Origin: Gnetum montanum
Lineage: Eukaryota; Streptophyta; Gnetopsida; Gnetales; Gnetaceae
NCBI GenBank assembly: GCA_015680685.1
Contig: MNCI01025010.1
Coordinates: 154,106 to 218,105, forward strand
DNA: 64,000 nt
Direction: 5' to 3'
The notes under the pieces were generated by a model. That model did not search any database. It saw only the letters and a program-made list of their open reading frames with translations, and was not told where the DNA came from. Position numbers and translations under genes: made by a program. Positions 22,694 through 33,184 of this stretch are shown in pieces. Position 1 is the stretch's first letter. Every line of letters starts with the position of its first letter.

Positions 22694-22845
22694 TTAGAAA
22701 ACTTAAAATTTTTTAGAAATCTTAAAATTTTTTTGGAAACTTAAAATTTTTTTATGAAACTTAAAATTTTTAGGAAACTTAAAATTTCTTGGAAACTTAA
22801 AATTTTTAGGAAACTTAAAATTTTTTTTAAGAAACTTAAAATTGT
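22694..22845. repeat. Minisatellite of GGAAACTTAAAATTTTT units
   Basis: Eight copies of a 16-22 bp unit, GGAAACTTAAAATTTTT with variants, stand in a row. The same unit sits singly at each junction of the 0.9-kb tandem repeat that follows (near 23705-23730, 24628-24648 and 25068-25095), so it is the junction motif expanded. Confidence 0.85.
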
Positions 22846-25640
22846 TGATGAGATCTCGTGTGTCAAGGATAAAATGGCAGGGCTAAGAGAAATACTATAG
22901 AAACTGTAAAATAGAAAAATTGTTAAACAAAAAGTAATAGAAAGCTCATAGCATTGCACAATGTATGCTGTTACACAAAACATTTTCTGGGACTTTCACC
23001 CCTCATCAGTGTGTTTAGGCAATGTAGCCAAGTAGCTGAAGCTGCAAAGGCAAGGGAACGAGCATGCCAATACATGTATTTATAGGGTCCGATCTTTTAA
23101 AAATAGAATAACCGCTACTCTAATAATTAGAGTGGGCCCCACTCATCATAGGCGAGATGCGGGTGGGATGTTGTACTACAAAACTATTATAGAATAGTAT
23201 TTTAGAAAGTGAACATGAAACATTCAACAAATCGAATCTTTTGGAAGAGCCGAAGGGTGTATAGGGTTTAGAGTTTAGGGTTTAGGGAAACTCTCATGTT
23301 TAAATGGTGGACATGAGCGGTTCAACACCAAATATTGTCATCCACACAAGCGTTCAACTGAAAATGGCAAAGAAAAAAGTCTTCAATAGTAATGAAGATA
23401 CAAGCTAGAATGATGCTCAAGAAGAAATAGCCAGAGGTTGTGATGAAATTGAAGAAAACACCTTTAAAAGAAACCACAACCAAGAAGACCACCATAAGCA
23501 AAGTGATGGTCAAGACAAAGATCTAAAAGTAGAAACATGTAGTGGTCTGCATGAACTTGCAACATGATCAAAACCCATGGAGAACCTACAAAAAAATTAA
23601 TACTTAACTAAAATAGAAAAATATTTGAAAATGGTTAGAATCTAGAGAACAACAAATGACACTTTCAAGTAAGGATCAAAAAATCCAAAGCAACAAGATA
23701 GAGAGGAATTTTTAGGAAACTTAAAATTTTTGATAAGAACTCATGCGTGAAGAAAAAGAATGTGAGGGCTTAAAGAAATACTATAGAAACTGTAAAATAA
23801 AAAGAACTATTAAATAAAAAGTAATAGAAAGCTCATAGCATTGCACAATTTATGTTGTTACATAAAATGTTTTTGGGGACTTTCACCCCTCATCAGTGTG
23901 TTTAAGCAATGCAGCCAAGTAGCTGAAGCTACAAAGGCAAGGGAATGATCATGCTAGTACATGTATTTATAGGGTCCCAACTTTTAAAAATAGAATAATT
24001 GCCACTCTAATAATTAGGATAATCACCACTCTAATAATTAGAGTGGGCCCCACTCATCATAGGCAAGATGGAGATGGGACGTTATACTGACAAAACTATT
24101 ACACTACAGTATTTCAAAAATCAAACATGAAACATTCAACAAAGCGGATCTTTTGGTGGAGCAAAAAAATGTATAGGGTTTAGGGTTTAGGGTTTAGGGG
24201 AACCCTCATATTTGAATGGTGGACATGAAGGGTTCAACACCAAAGAATGTCATGCATGTAAGCAGCCAGCTAAAAATAGCAAAGAAAAAAAGTCTTCAAT
24301 AGTAATGAAGAGATGAGTTACAATGACGCTAGAGAAGAAATAGCTAGAGGTTGTGATGAAATTGAAGAAAGCACATTCAGAAGAAACCACAACCAAGAAG
24401 ACCAACATAAGTAGAGCAATGCTCAAGACATAGATCTAAGAGTAAAAACATGTCGTGGTCTGCATAAACCTGCAACATGATCAAAACTTGTGGAGAAGTT
24501 GCAAAAGGATTAATACCTAACCAAAAACAAGAAAAAACATTTGAAAATGGTTAGAATCCAAAGAATAGGAAAATGCGCTGTCAAGCAAGGCTTATCAAAT
24601 CCAAGGCAATGAGATAGAGAGAAATTTTGAGGAAACTTAAAATTTTTGATAAGAGAAATACTATAAAAACTATATAATAGAAAAACTATTAAATAAAAGG
24701 TAATAGAAAGCTCATAGAATTGCATAATGTATGTTTTCATACAAAATGTTTTTAAGGACTTTCACCCCTCATCAGTGTGTTTAGGCAATGCGACCAAGTA
24801 GTTGAAGCTACAAAGACAAGTTAATGAGCATGCTAGTACATGTATTTATAGGTTCTTAACTTCTAAAAATAGAATAACCACCACTCTAATAATAAGAATA
24901 ACCATCGCTCTAATAATTAGAGTGGGCCCCACTCATGATAGGCAAGATGGGAGTGGGATGTTGTACTGACAAAATTATTACAAAATAGTATTTTAGAAAG
25001 TGAACATAAATTATTAATCAAGTCAAATATTTTGCTAGAGCCAAAGGGTGTATAGGGTTTAGGGTTTAAAATTTTTAGGAGACTTAAAATTTTTGATGAG
25101 ATCTCATGCGTCAAGAAAAAGAATGAGAGAGCTTAGAGAAATACAGTAGAAACTGTAAAAAAGGAAAATTATTAAATAGAAAGTAATAAAAGGCTCATAG
25201 CATTGCACAAAGTATGTTGTTACACAAAACATTTTTGGAAACTTGCACCTCTCATTAGTGTGTTTAGGCAATGCGGCTAGGTAATCAAAGTTGTAAAGGA
25301 AAGGGAATAAGCATGCTAGTACATGTATTTAGAGGGTCCTAATTTCTAAAAATAGAATAAATACCACTCTAATAATTAGAGTGGGCCTCACTCATCATAG
25401 AAGAGATAGGGGTGGGACATTGTACTGACCAAACAATTATAGAACAGTATTTCAGAAAGCAAACATGAAACATTCAACAAATCAAATCTTTTGACATAGT
25501 CGAAAGGTGTATAGGGTTTAGGGGACCCTCACATTTAAATGATGGACACAAGGGGTCTAACACCATAAAATTGCATGCACGTAAGCCTTCAGCTAAAAAC
25601 AACAATGAACAAAAGTCTTCAATAGCAACAAACAGATAGT
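22831..25640. repeat. Tandem array of about 0.88-kb units, four copies
   Basis: The anchor GGACTTTCACCCCTCATCAG starts at 22990, 23877 and 24756 (spacings 887 and 879), and a variant at 25237 (spacing 481, so copy 3 is truncated). Units share TACATGTATTTATAGGGTCC, an ACTCTAATAATTAGAGTGGG near-palindrome, a TTTAGGG-like block, and a long tail with GAAACCACAACCAAGAAGAC. Identity between copies looks like 85-90%. There is no open frame of note. TATTTATAGGG looks like a TATA element, so each unit may be promoter-like or derived from an LTR or transcript. Confidence 0.85.
24175..24200 (+). repeat. Telomere-type (TTTAGGG)n block inside the tandem unit
   Basis: AGGGTTTAGGGTTTAGGGTT and a few further bases, three to four TTTAGGG repeats. 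Equivalent blocks lie at 23263-23287 (one unit mutated), 25054-25067 (at a repeat junction) and 25513-25524. TTTAGGG is the usual plant telomere repeat; here it is interstitial. Confidence 0.8.
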
Positions 25641-26504
25641 AAAAGTTACACTCCCTAGTTCTGGGGTGGTGTATTTCTTTATTCTCAAGCCTCGTTTCAT
25701 TTCTTTTCCAAGCATTTTTCTTCAATATTAAGTGTAACTCTAGCATGTTTTTTGTTGTTTGATAGATATTTCTAGACTCGCATCACTATTTTCAAGTTAG
25801 AACACCTTGCTATGCTCTAGCTTAACTAGTCCTGGTGTTCACACATAACACAATACAAATCCATTTTACAAATGGTCTTTCTAACACCATGTAAGTCCTT
25901 GTTTGATCAACCAAACTATTCAGGGCACCTCATTTCTATTTCTTAGCATGGCCCTCAAACAAATTCAAGGTTAAGCTATATGCCCACAGACCTCTCGGTG
26001 CTCTAGCCACTGATGTTTTTAGACGTCATGGTTTTTAGCACTAAAAGGAGCACCTCCCATTCCTTCTATGTTCAAGGGTAGTCCAATGTGCTTCCTACAC
26101 CTCCGTTACTAGTGGTAAGCTAGCATAGATGTAACACCCCTATGAACCTGCCATAGTAGTAGCTAGATCATAGGTCAATGTAAGAGTTGTCTATGTTTTG
26201 GTTGGTGTCGATTGCTTCTAGTTGTTGGTTCCCTTAGAACCTCGTAGGAAAAAAAGCCCAATTGTGTTCATCGTGTCAAGCTTTGGGGTGCTTTAGAAAG
26301 TGTAGCAACCTTTCAAAGTGTAACAATCCCTTAGAGTGTAATGAGCGTAATGCCAGAGTTAGTCACTTTTTTATAGAATTTCTAGAGTTGGTCATTTTTT
26401 GGCCTATTTTCATAATTTGCATACTTAGCCATTTTTCAGCATATTCTATACTTAAACATTTTATGGCAACACCTTCTTTTCTTACATCTTTGTACATAGA
26501 AACA

Positions 26505-28540
26505 TGAATCCTGTGAACACTTCCACCTTTGTGTTGAGCATGAAAGTAGCTAATCCCATCCTAGAAGTGGTAGACATTGAGCAATTGCTCATTCCTATAT
26601 GACCATAATGGTAGTCACTCATACTGCATAACCAATTGCCTGAATACAAAGCATTGGATAATGAATGATGCAACTTCCTTTATGCAAACCTTTAGGTGGG
26701 CCTATCCTTAGAATGCCAAGAAATAGAAGCAAAGCACAATTTGAAAATCATTTACCAAAATAGGAAGGAGTCCCTTCCCACACCTAACACGTTCATCCTA
26801 CTTATTAACACCTTTAGGTATCTCCTAGACCAACTCATTAGGGTAATTGGGTCAAAAGAGCAAGATGTAGCATCAAACTCTGATGAGCCCCTATAGGATA
26901 GGCAAGAAGAGTTTGAGTCCCATTCAAACAATGGTGTTCCATTTTATGCCTCTGTCCAATAACCCACATCCACTTTTTTTCTACACTTATCATAGTCTTC
27001 TACCTTCTTGAAGGCATGGACATCACTTCTACCACCTAAATCCATGCTTGTGGTAGCTAGACACCAAGTATTGCATGTACAAAAAGTGCAAGACNGTAGC
27101 TAGACACCAAGTATTGCATGTACAAAAAGTGCAAGACCTTCTACCATTTTCCCCTTTATCATCTCCTCACAATCTATGCAACCTTCCCTATTGGCATCTG
27201 TGATTCTGACACTACCATATATGCACACGATGCCCATATCTTAGCCATAGATAGGCCATGCACCCTTCATCCCAACCATATTAGTAGAACCTCCAACAAT
27301 AGCACAAGCCAAAATTGCATGGTTGGCCATGACCTCTGTGCCTATGGCATAGCTATCGCACATGCCACAATACATGCAACCATAGGCTCAACAAGCATCA
27401 CATGTGGTGGCATAGCCCATAATAGGGCTATGGGCCACTTCGATGGCACCACTAGCAACACAACTAGTGCAACCATTTGTAGCATCCCCAGGTTTGGACC
27501 AAGTGTTCTAACTCATCCAAACTCTCATGAAGGAGGTTAGGTGGCTTAAAGTAGCCAACTTAGAAATGGTTCATGTGATGGACTTCTATTAAGATGATCC
27601 CATCAGTCCTGTAGTCCTGCCACTAACTCTACCTCCTAGGGTCCAACTTCCTCAGTTCATGAAATACAACGGTGAAGAGGACCCCAACACCCACCTAGTA
27701 ACTTTTCATTCTGAATGCCTACTTTTACAAGCATGGCCACAAGCAATCAGCTATGTCTTCACCATGTCCCTGATTAGCAAAGCACTTGATTGGTACTATG
27801 CACACCGTAGAGCTTCCAGATCAACTTTGGACAAGCTACTAAGCCAATTTGTAACTCGCTTCAAGTATAACTTGAAGCTGAAAGCCATAATAGACCAGTT
27901 AACGAACATTAAGCAAGGGATGTTAGAGTTGATAGAAAAATTCATACAACACTGGAGCACTTCCCTCAATGAAATTTGTGAGCCGATAACCAAAACTCAC
28001 ATTCTGGCTATCTTTAAAGGCATAGTAAATGACTTTATCAAGTTAAAGTTATACTACTTAGCCTCACATTCTCTCAAGCAAGCTTTTGCTTAAACAAAGG
28101 GTATACAAGACATGGTAGAAGCTAGTAAGGACCTAGCTTATGTGGCCTACAAAAATGTGCATGTAAAAAAGAACAAGGAGAAAGGATAGGCGATAGCAAT
28201 AGTTGTAGCTATGGTTGATGAAGCCAAACCAAACAACACAAAGACAATGACCAAGAAACCTAAAGCCCTAGCCAACAACAACAAGACATTAGGTTCTGGT
28301 GCTATGGGAAATAACTAGCTTGCATCATCAATAGCCACAGGGAAAGCACCCCCAAAGGTAAAACTTTGAGCATAAGGATTACTCAAAGTATACCCCCTTG
28401 CCCATCAAGCTATCTAAGCTCTTAGATTAATTGCTTAGTGTTTGGCACATTCAACAAAAATAAATGTCAGAGGATGCATGAAAATTCCATGAGAGGTACT
28501 ATGAAGTGAAACACCCAAAAAATTTCAAGGCACTCTTGCT
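26505..28540 (+). pseudogene. gag: Element C gag, decayed
   Basis: The N-terminal block (26505-26896) aligns with E1 30770-30960 (LIDQLI / LLDQLIRVI region). The capsid core lies in 27540-28093: KYNGEEDPNTHLVTF at 27658, SLISKALDWYYAH, FVTRFKYNLK and KLYYLASHSLKQAFA, matching A block by block. After the stop at 28091 it continues out of frame with lysine-rich sequence and a YTPLPIKLSKLL-like block near 28390, then ends before the knuckle. The window has an assembly join within it (27095). A His/Thr-rich stretch at 27118-27540 has no clear counterpart. Confidence 0.7.
27053..27137. other. Single-N gap flanked by an identical 42-bp sequence
   Basis: Bases 27053-27094 and 27096-27137 are identical and separated by one N at 27095. 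As at 12882, this looks like two contig ends joined without merging their overlap. It also puts a false shift into element C gag. Confidence 0.85.
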
Positions 28541-28660
28541 TCACTAGGGTCTTGGAAATGAGGCCAACATTTCCACAAGTGTAGCCTCACAATAGTTTGG
28601 TAAGAAATGGATGCTCTAAGTTTGGACTATCTAGTTCAGCAAATTTTCTACTCCTAGTTT

Positions 28661-30345
28661 TGTTAGGCCTAACGGACTCTCCAGCCTGCCCACCTAGGTA
28701 ATTCACCCAGCTGATAGTTTACTCAGAAACCATGCTGGGAGTTGTCGGCAGTGCTTAGGATGCACAAAATAGTTCGAGAAGTTTTCTAGTGAGAAATTTT
28801 GCTATGCTATGTAGCATAGAAAGCCTCAGAAGATAGCTACTTAGGCAACCAAACTATTGTAGAACAAAGTACTATGCTATGCAGCATAGCATAATGTAGC
28901 AAAGGCAAGACAGAAAGGCCCAGCTTACCTTGTGATTTCAATTGCACTTGGCAGGCACTCTAGCCTTCAAAACTAGTTGCCTTGTTCAACTTCAAATCTT
29001 TAGCAAAGCTTCTCATTAGAAAGTGGTGGATTGAACAGAAATCAGGATACGCTAGCTGCTACGCTGTGCTACGCTACATAGTGTAGCACAGCGTAGTGAT
29101 GATGCAAGAATAGCAGAAGGTGTCTGAAATGCAAGTTTAGCAATTTTGAATTCTTCCCTTTTTAGAAGGCAAAAGTTGCAACTGTTAGCATAAATCTAAG
29201 CTCTAAGCAATCATTTGCAGCTTCAACACGAATCGCGAATGAAGCCAACTACTACGCTATGCTACATAGCGTAGTGTAGCATAGCAAAAGATGCATATCA
29301 AACCAAGTGTTGCAAAAGTTGACCTGACGTGCGGCGAAGCTTCTAGCAGATGCAGCTGACTTCAACGCCAGTTTATTCTTCAAACTAGTGGCTATGCTAC
29401 ACTATGCTACATAGCGTAGCATAGCATAGCAAGCTGCTACACTATGCCAACATGCTACGCTACATTACGTATCATAGCATAGTAGATAGCTACGCTACTT
29501 CTGTGTGCCTTATTCCTCTTCTGCACTCTTGGCATATTTGATTCCAGCATCTCCACTTTTGACAACGTAATTGCAGCATGGTAGGCTTTTCAATTAGCTT
29601 TGCATGCCCATGTAGCATGGACATGTCAACATCTTGCAAGTCCAAGACACATGGCATCCAGGCCACATTTCTCACATGCTCCTGGCCCTATGAATACCCT
29701 GACAAGCAATGCTTAAGGGGTTGGAAAAATTGGGCATTTGTGGGCAAAAATTTGAGGGTTGGAAATTTTGAGCATTGTTAGCATTTGTTGTTGGCAAATT
29801 GTAAATCTAAGCAGTTGACAATTAATGATTCAAAGGGTTTGCAAACTTCAACAGTTGGCATTTTAGTGTTGGCATTTGGCATTAACTTTATGCTTGTTAG
29901 CACCTTGTATTGTTGGCTTTTAAGCTTGTATTCAAAAACATAGTTGAGGCATTTCAAGTGTTTTGGTCATTCCTAGACTCTCTGTGCACCTCCAGTACTA
30001 TATAACTTGTTATACACTTTCAAGAAAAAAAGAGAATTGAACCCGTGACTTTGCAGTGATGCATTTTCTTATCCTAGTTACTCTTTTATTTCTTTATTGT
30101 CATCCTTATTTTGCATCATTTTCTCTATTATCACATTTATTGAGTACCAATTAGATCTCGCATGTTTTGCAATTAAAATAATGTTTACAAAATGTTAAGT
30201 GACACCAACTAAGTTCCTATCTGATCAACCAGACCGTTCAGTGCACCGCGTTTCTATTTTTAATCTAGCATGACCCTCACATGGATCCAGGGTTAAGACT
30301 GTTTGCCCAATAACCTCTCGGTGTTTCTAGCCACTGATGTTTTCG
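28661..30345 (+). repeat. Long Tat/Ogre-like LTR with TAGCATAGC palindromes
   Basis: The end near 30345 is set by the primer-like TTTTCTGGTGCTATAAGGAG that follows. The start at TGTTAGGCCTAAC (28661) is a guess from the TG start. Six palindromic modules of alternating CTATGCTA/TAGCATAG and GCTACGCTA/TAGCGTAGC lie at 28801-29500. A TATA-like CTATGAATACCC near 29687 matches CTATAAATACCC in element A. The R-U5 part (29720-30345) is homologous to 25880-26026 and 180-417. It is either the 5' LTR of E1 or the 3' LTR of C. Confidence 0.6.
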
Positions 30346-30587
30346 ATTTGTATAGTTTTCTGGTGCTATAAGGAGGGTATTTTGGTGCCTTTTTCATGTT
30401 TCACAGTAGTCTTGCATGCATTCTATACCCCATCATGCACTAGCATAAGTGTGACACCCTGTTGCAGTTGTTTACGCATCGTGTGGTGTAGATCGTTTGC
30501 TCCGATGGTTCCTCTAGAATCCTGCAAGATAGAAAGCCTCTGATCACCTTCTAATATCCTTGTGTTCCTTGTTTGCAAATGCCGTTT

Positions 30588-31079
30588 AGCATAATGATAA
30601 TGATTTCCTCAAGCATAGTAGCTACTACCTCTAACGTTGAGGTCCCCCTCTTAGTTCAAGGCATCATAGGTGTCGAGCAGCCGCCTAGCCCAGTGCTGGG
30701 GCCACATCAATCTCTCAGGATCCAAAACCAAGGACCTAAGGGCTCAGCTCAGCAATACGAGCATTATAACTTCTTTTGTGCTAAGGTTTAGGCAAACCTA
30801 CCCTTAGATGCATAAGAACTTGAGGACAAACGTGCCTTCGAGTTTGCTTACTATAACAGGAGAGAATTTATTCCCATTCCTGGTGTTTCCATTCCTTTGA
30901 CACAGATGCATCAATGGCTCATAGATCAGCTGATAGTGACCATTAGGCCTAGGGAGCCACAATACATGGTGTCTCATCATGATGAGATGTTCCAAGATGG
31001 GCAAGAGGAGCTGGACTCTCAGTATGAAGATGGGGGTCAAACTAACCCTGCCTTCATTCCTCCTACCCCATCTTTCTAG
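30588..31079 (+). pseudogene. gag: E1 gag N-terminus
   Basis: 30573-30791 and 30897-31079 are two frames of one stretch. GPHQSLRIQ aligns with GPTRQSLRL in A near 970. YEHYNFFCAKV, then EFAYYNRREFIPIPGVSIPL, aligns with A's EFIHKGGREFIPSEFDIIPL near 1110-1170. A stop at 30790 and a short frame jump break it. The capsid core is absent: a Pro/Thr-rich stretch leads at about 31330 straight into protease tail. Confidence 0.7.
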
Positions 31080-31328
31080 AGAAACCTGCTCTTTACCATC
31101 GCTCCCTTCATGATCATGTCTACACCATCGCAACCCATGATTACATCGGCAATGGGTAGCCATGTCATTCCCTCGGTGTATTAACACGTCTACTCCCCTA
31201 TCTCATTCATAGCCACTACCCCACTGCAACCTATTCCCCAACCTATCACACATCTGTCACAACTACCCTACCATATGTTCACACTGTACCTACCTCGCAA
31301 TTGCATGTAGTTTCCACCTCTGTCCCTA

Positions 31329-31640
31329 TGTCTACACCTATCCCATACATCAAGAGATCCATCTACCCTATGTAGGCATAGAGGTGGTAATCCATGGTAA
31401 TTAGGTAGAAACTCAAGCTATAAATAACGTGGACATGGAGCAAGGTTCAGAGATTATCACCTCTGAGAATGAGACACCTGTCTCTGTCAACACTGACTAC
31501 TTAGCAAAGGATTTGTCCCAACATGCTGGCTCAGAAATGAAAATGTGTGAGTCAAGTTGCCCTTCCAAGTAGGGGACAATGATGTAGATGAATGCCCTAG
31601 CAAAGCGTCTCGGCCCTACACCTTGCCTAATCCACGATCG
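31329..31640 (+). pseudogene. E1 protease tail
   Basis: IKRSIYPM-like sequence, from nucleotides CATCAAGAGATCCATCTACC, matches CATCAAGAGATCCACCTACC after the LGRPWL motif of A (4188) and the equivalent in E2 (34499). The active site is missing. It ends with a PRPYTLP...RSVKK-like string matching PRPYMPP...HRVKKH in E2 near 34770. Confidence 0.65.
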
Positions 31641-31794
31641 GTCAAGAAGTAGTTACGCATAGCGTAGCAACTCCACTGCTTCTTGCCTAGTTGGCATCCT
31701 TGGTGCATTTACTGCCTTTTTGTTTTACATCCATCCATCTACGCTAGATACACCAATTAGCTTTTCTATAAACCATTAGCATATCCTCTGTTTA

Positions 31795-32170
31795 CCTGCA
31801 GGGCTCAAAATAGCCTGAAACTATATTACCCCATGGCCCAAAATGGCCTAAAACTATGCTACTACACTATGGCCTGAAATGGCCTAAGACTATATTCCTC
31901 CAAGGCCCGAAATGGCCTAAAACTATGCATGGCCCAAAATGGCCTAAAACTATACCTCCCCATGGACCGAAATGGCCTAAAACTATATTCCTCCATGGCC
32001 TGAAATGGCCTAAAACTATGCTACTACACCATGGCCCAAAATCGCCTAAAACTAGCCATGGCCTGAAATGGCCTAAAACTATGCATGGCCTGAGATGGCC
32101 TAAAACTATATAGTCGTGATGGCTTGAAAGGGCCTAAAACTAACCATGGCCCAAAATGGCCTAAAACTAA
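31795..32170 (+). repeat. Minisatellite 1 of E1
   Basis: About thirteen copies of ATGGCCTGAAATGGCCTAAAAC with variable 3-10 base spacers. It shares its core with 4564-5275 and 34965-35175. Both-strand open frames here (KWPKT repeats) are by-products. Confidence 0.85.
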
Positions 32171-32336
32171 AGTGAAAAACATAGAAACCAATTGCGTAGA
32201 TAACATATGTAATGCATAAACTAGAGTAGCATTGATCTTGCCAAAATCCATTTTTCATTCAAAACTCCACTTAGACAATGTTTGCAACAGTTTTGCAATA
32301 GTCTCACAAAAATAAAAAATAAAAAAATCAGAAGCC

Positions 32337-32983
32337 CTACTTTCTTGCATCATCTTCCCCTTCATCATTTCCCTCTGCATCACCTTCTTCTGCTACATCA
32401 TCATTTCCATCCTCTAGGGGCCCTGCTTCTTCATCTGGAACCTGCATCATAGAAACAAAGTAGTCAACTAGAGTTACACGTAAAAGCTAGAAAAGCATAA
32501 ACTATTGCATCTTGAAAAGTGATTGACCTAAGATAGCCCTACGTCTGTCTCGAAGGGTATGCGGTTCTGTCCAAGCCCGAGGCAGTGCCAGACCTCCTCC
32601 TCCGTGATATCTGTTCAGTGCCTATCACTTAGTTCAGCATTTGCAGCAACTTTCTCCTTTTCAATGGTCATCCATCTTGGTGGTCCCAGAGAAAAGGAGG
32701 TAGTGGTAGTCTCACCTGTGGGAAGGTTCACCTCTTACTCAGGTGACTCAGTGACTTTCACTTGCTGCATAAACTTGTTGTAGGCCTTAGAAGCACCAAT
32801 AGCATCCAAGAATGCTTCATGAGTAAACAACTTTACTAAAGCATCCCGATATAGTTTGCAGTAGGTGGTACATTCTAGTTTATACATGTTCTTATGATTT
32901 TTCTGCGACTGCCCCACCTCATAAAATCTAGTGCTATAATCTTTCCAATCTTGGTTCTTCTGAGCCAACAACTCCATCTATGT
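32337..32983 (-). pseudogene. Antisense gene fragment, C-terminal exons (E1 copy)
   Basis: This is two exons on the minus strand, opposite to E1. Exon 1 (32983-32528) encodes ARKNQD/AQKNQDWKDY then GQSQKNHKNMYKLEC, PPRWMTIEK and a CLGL block, with stops at two sites. An intron of 86 bp (32442-32527, GT...AG) follows. The last exon (32337-32441) is fully open and strongly acidic (16 of 34 residues D or E), ending in TAG. The E2 copy at 35385-36359 has the same blocks (GQTQKNYKHHYKQEC, PPSWIAIEK) and an intron at the same codon boundary. The 5' part is lost and abuts minisatellite units. I do not recognise this region's family; it looks helical and charged. Confidence 0.65.
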
Positions 32984-32989
32984 CTGTTA

Positions 32990-33180
32990 CGACATAAAAT
33001 TGGAAAAGGTAGGCAAATGTCTACTCCGACGTAAAACTGGCAAAGCTTAATTTCTATGACGTAAAACTAGCAAAGCTCATCTGCTACGACGTAAAATTGG
33101 CATAGATCATCTGCTATGATGTAAAACTAGCAAAGGTAGTCCGCTATGACTATAAACTAGCATAGACTACCACTAGTTGC
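32990..33180 (+). repeat. Minisatellite 2-like units of E1
   Basis: Five units of TCTGCTACGACGTAAAACTA with GCAAAG spacers, about 37-40 bp each. They resemble A 5740-5940 and D 61610-61690. Confidence 0.8.
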
Positions 33181-33184
33181 ATGG

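Larger units (their letters stand above)
25750..28580 (+). mobile_element. Element C: Tat/Ogre-like fragment (LTR end, gag)
   Basis: It starts with an LTR 3' end ending near 26027, homologous to the LTR ending near 30345 but only about 70% alike, so these are not one element's pair. A primer-site-like TTTTTAGCACTAAAAGGAG follows. It then holds gag and stops near 28580, where the next LTR region begins. No protease or pol is seen. The upstream LTR part is cut by the tandem array. Confidence 0.65.
30346..33180 (+). mobile_element. Element E1: Tat/Ogre-like, internally deleted, with antisense gene fragment
   Basis: In order: primer-like site, gag N-terminus, a deletion removing the rest of gag and most of protease, protease tail, minisatellite 1, the 3' end of an opposite-strand gene, minisatellite 2-like units. 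It then runs without an LTR into gag of E2 at 33185. The order protease, minisatellite 1, antisense gene is repeated in E2. Confidence 0.6.

Noticed and set aside
23263-25524. Possible chromosome end because of TTTAGGG repeats
   Set aside because: Blocks are only two to four units long and are embedded in a tandem repeat with ordinary sequence on both sides; interstitial.
27118-27540. Novel His/Thr-rich protein of 140 codons
   Set aside because: It starts inside the assembly-overlap artefact and precedes the capsid block of C gag in another frame; probably the degenerate gag linker.
28661-30345. 3' LTR of C paired with the LTR end at 25750-26027
   Set aside because: The two ends are only about 70% alike by eye, while the LTR pairs of A, B1 and B2 are about 90%. 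They more likely belong to different elements.
31856-32113. Plus-strand open frame with KWPKT repeats
   Set aside because: By-product of minisatellite 1 in E1.
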